From: Bacteroidota bacterium
GTDB lineage: Bacteria > Bacteroidota > Ignavibacteria > UBA10030 > UBA6906
Assembly (NCBI GenBank): GCA_017860555.1
Contig: JAGDMJ010000214.1
Coordinates: forward strand, 1 to 6,259
DNA length: 6,259 bases
Direction: 5' to 3'
The notes under the pieces: generated by a model
Seen by the model: the letters and a program-made list of their open reading frames with translations, nothing else
Database searches by the model: none
Told to the model about the DNA's origin: nothing
Position numbers and translations under genes: made by a program
Part shown: in pieces, positions 4,408 through 6,259 of the stretch
How positions within the stretch are numbered: position 1 is the stretch's first letter
How the letters are laid out: each line of letters starts with the position of its first letter

Positions 4408-6259
4408 CTAGCCCTTCTTTCCCTTCATATAGAACTTCCTGATATACTCCCCCACCATCCGGTGCGTATTATACACCGGCACCAGGTCGATGATGGAATG
4501 CCGTATTCGTTTCAGCCAGTCGTGCGGGGTGCCGTCCTTTCCCCGTTTGTAAAAGAGAGGTATGATGTCGTTTTCAAAGACGGAGCGGAGGGATGCGGCA
4601 TCGAGATCGTCCTGCATCGATTCGTTGGGTGCGGTCACGTCTTCTCCCACCTTCCAACCGTTCTGGCCGTCGAAGGCCTCGCGCCACCACCCGTCCATCG
4701 TCATGACATGAAGGCCCCCGTCAATGATTGCCTTCATGCCGCTCGTACCGCTGGCCTCCATCGGACGCCGGGGGGTGGCGAGCCAGATGTCGCAGCCCGC
4801 CACCATCTGCCGGGCAACATTGATGTCGTAATCTTCAATGAAAATCACCTTGCCGAACAGATCCAGCCGCTTCGAGATGTTGACAATTTCGCGGATGAAG
4901 TGTTTTCCCGCATCATCTCGGGGATGCGCTTTCCCTGCGAAGATCATCTGGACCGGACGGTTCTTGTCGGTCAGTGTGCGGAGCGCCCATTCGAAGTCGC
5001 GGAAGAAAAGGGGAGCGCGTTTGTATGTGGCAAAACGCCGGGCAACACCGATTGTCAGTGCGTCAGGAGAAAGCACCTGGTCGTACAGGGAGACATCCTC
5101 CGCGTTCAGGCGGAGGTTCTGCTCGCGGAGCCGCCGGCGGGAAAACTCCACCAACTCGCGCCGGAGTTCCGTCCTGAGAGCCCAGAGCTGTTCATCGGAA
5201 ATGCTGTCCGGCTTGAGCGCCTTCTGCCAGAACTTCCTGTCGTCCACATTGTCGATCCACTTGTTGCCGAAGAGGGTTGTCCAGAACCGCGACGCGGTGG
5301 GCGATGCCCATCCGGCCATATGCACGCCGTTGGTGATGTGCGTGATCGGCACCTTCTCGACGGGCGTTCCTGGGTAGAGGTCCTTCCACATCTCGCGGCT
5401 GACCTTGCCGTGGAGCTCGCTGACGCCATTGGCCTTCCGGCACATCCGGAGGGCGAGCACGGTCATGGTGAACTGCTCCGTGTAGTCGTCGCTTCTGACG
5501 CGGCCGTAGCGCATCAACTGGTCGATCGTCAGCCCGGTTGACTGACAGAAGGATGTCAGAGCCGCATTCATCAGCCCGTAGTCGAACCGGTCGTGCCCGG
5601 CAGGAACCGGCGTATGGGTCGTGAAGACGCACTGGCTGCGAACCGTGCCCTCGGCGTGGGTCACGCTCTTCTTCTGGCGCAGTTGTTCGCGTAGCAATTC
5701 CAGTGTAAGGAACGCCGAATGCCCCTCGTTCATATGGAAGACGCCGGGGCTGATCCCGAGCGCCCGGAGGAACCGCACTCCGCCGATGCCGAGGACGATC
5801 TCCTGCCCGATGCGTGTCCACTGGTCTCCTCCGTACACGTGCGCGGTGAGGTCCCTGAACCGCTTATCGTTCTCCGGGAGGTCGGTGTCCAGCAGAAAGA
5901 TCGTGGTACGCCCGACCTGTACCGACCATCCCTGGATGAGGACTTTGTCGTTGCCAATCTCCACAGAGCAGACCACCGGTTTGCCCTGCTTGTCTTTGAC
6001 CTGGCGGATCGGCAGGCGCGACGGGTCATACGTCGGATAGCGCTCCATTTGCCATCCGTCGTTGGAGATCTGCTGCTGAAAGTATCCCTGCCTGTACAGG
6101 AGCGTAATGCCGTAGAAGGGAAGCCCGAGGTCGCTTGCCGATTTGGAATGATCTCCGGCAAGGATGCCGAGCCCGCCCGAGTAGATGCGGAGGCTTTCGT
6201 GAAGGCCGAATTCCGCGCTGAAGTAGGCAACCGAGGTCCTCTGGAGTTCGGGTGCATGG
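4408..6259 (-). CDS. glgP: Alpha-glucan (glycogen) phosphorylase, GT35 family, 5' end outside the window
   Basis: This enzyme phosphorolyses alpha-1,4-glucans such as glycogen or maltodextrin, releasing glucose 1-phosphate with a pyridoxal phosphate cofactor. The last 616 residues are visible and the frame is open to the right edge. The ATG at 6048 is internal: conserved family sequence continues upstream, including VAYFSAEFGLHESL and YSGGLGILAGDHSKSASDLG. Other landmarks are FHMNEGHSAF, VFTTHTPVPAGHDRF, THITNGVHMAGW, a phosphate/substrate-site Lys-Arg in FATYKRAP, and EASGTSGMK, whose final Lys (codon 4732-4734) should hold PLP. The EASGTSGMK and DGWW...NGW patterns fit the bacterial/archaeal short alpha-glucan phosphorylases rather than the E. 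coli/muscle type, which has EASGTGNMK. The missing part is probably about 100-140 residues, often a DUF3417-type domain in this group (family knowledge, not seen). The C-terminus ends in a basic KGKKG tail. No strong terminator follows, and preferred substrate length cannot be read from sequence. Confidence 0.96.
   Translation of the reverse strand, partial: HAPELQRTSVAYFSAEFGLHESLRIYSGGLGILAGDHSKSASDLGLPFYGITLLYRQGYFQQQISNDGWQMERYPTYDPSRLPIRQVKDKQGKPVVCSVEIGNDKVLIQGWSVQVGRTTIFLLDTDLPENDKRFRDLTAHVYGGDQWTRIGQEIVLGIGGVRFLRALGISPGVFHMNEGHSAFLTLELLREQLRQKKSVTHAEGTVRSQCVFTTHTPVPAGHDRFDYGLMNAALTSFCQSTGLTIDQLMRYGRVRSDDYTEQFTMTVLALRMCRKANGVSELHGKVSREMWKDLYPGTPVEKVPITHITNGVHMAGWASPTASRFWTTLFGNKWIDNVDDRKFWQKALKPDSISDEQLWALRTELRRELVEFSRRRLREQNLRLNAEDVSLYDQVLSPDALTIGVARRFATYKRAPLFFRDFEWALRTLTDKNRPVQMIFAGKAHPRDDAGKHFIREIVNISKRLDLFGKVIFIEDYDINVARQMVAGCDIWLATPRRPMEASGTSGMKAIIDGGLHVMTMDGWWREAFDGQNGWKVGEDVTAPNESMQDDLDAASLRSVFENDIIPLFYKRGKDGTPHDWLKRIRHSIIDLVPVYNTHRMVGEYIRKFYMKGKKG

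Noticed and set aside
4270..5541. 423-codon open frame on the plus strand opposite the phosphorylase gene
   Set aside because: It is antisense to highly conserved phosphorylase motifs, including the PLP lysine region, with no protein family features of its own.
4408..6048. Treating the ATG at 6048 as the phosphorylase start
   Set aside because: Seventy further residues upstream, to the window edge, carry conserved phosphorylase sequence (VAYFSAEFGLHESL), so this Met is internal.
1..6259. Mobile element, CRISPR array, phage or defence system
   Set aside because: I found no transposase, integrase, regular repeats with spacers or defence-type domains on either strand; the gene content is housekeeping plus a sensor kinase.

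Overview
The window is an ordinary-looking bacterial chromosomal segment (GC-rich coding sequence, AT-rich promoters) in which every supported gene lies on the minus strand, so transcription runs from high to low coordinates. In transcription order it holds: the 3' two thirds or more of an alpha-glucan (glycogen) phosphorylase gene (4408 to beyond 6259); a soluble sensor histidine kinase with cyclic-nucleotide-binding and GAF sensor domains (2534-4255); a tRNA-Leu with anticodon UAG (2194-2275); trigger factor (tig, 874-2160, TTG start); clpP (168-788); and the first 51 codons of clpX (1-155).

The left half is the classic protein-quality-control cluster tig-clpP-clpX: a ribosome-bound chaperone, the ClpP protease, and the unfoldase that feeds it. 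The tRNA-Leu gene ends only 33 bases before tig. The only promoter-like sequence I see (TTGATA, 17-base spacer, TATTTT) lies just upstream of the tRNA, so tRNA and chaperone/protease genes probably share one transcript, with tRNA 3' processing creating the 5' end of the tig message. A GC-rich hairpin sits between tig and clpP.

The right half pairs storage-glucan breakdown with a cytoplasmic histidine kinase. The kinase has its own near-consensus promoter (TTGACA, 17-base spacer, TATTAT) in the 152-base gap after the phosphorylase gene. A perfect inverted repeat lies directly upstream of that promoter and could be an operator. The kinase carries two domains of types known to bind cyclic nucleotides, and no response regulator gene is visible beside it.

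Taxonomy is uncertain. The trigger factor with a degenerate PPIase domain, the tRNA lacking an encoded CCA, and the weak or absent Shine-Dalgarno sequences before clpX and the kinase would fit the Bacteroidota/Chlorobiota/Ignavibacteria neighbourhood. The sigma-70-like promoters do not specifically support that. No mobile element, CRISPR array or clearly new system is visible. The most interesting points are the kinase's double sensor architecture, the palindrome at its promoter, the tRNA-tig co-transcription and the PPIase-degenerate trigger factor.
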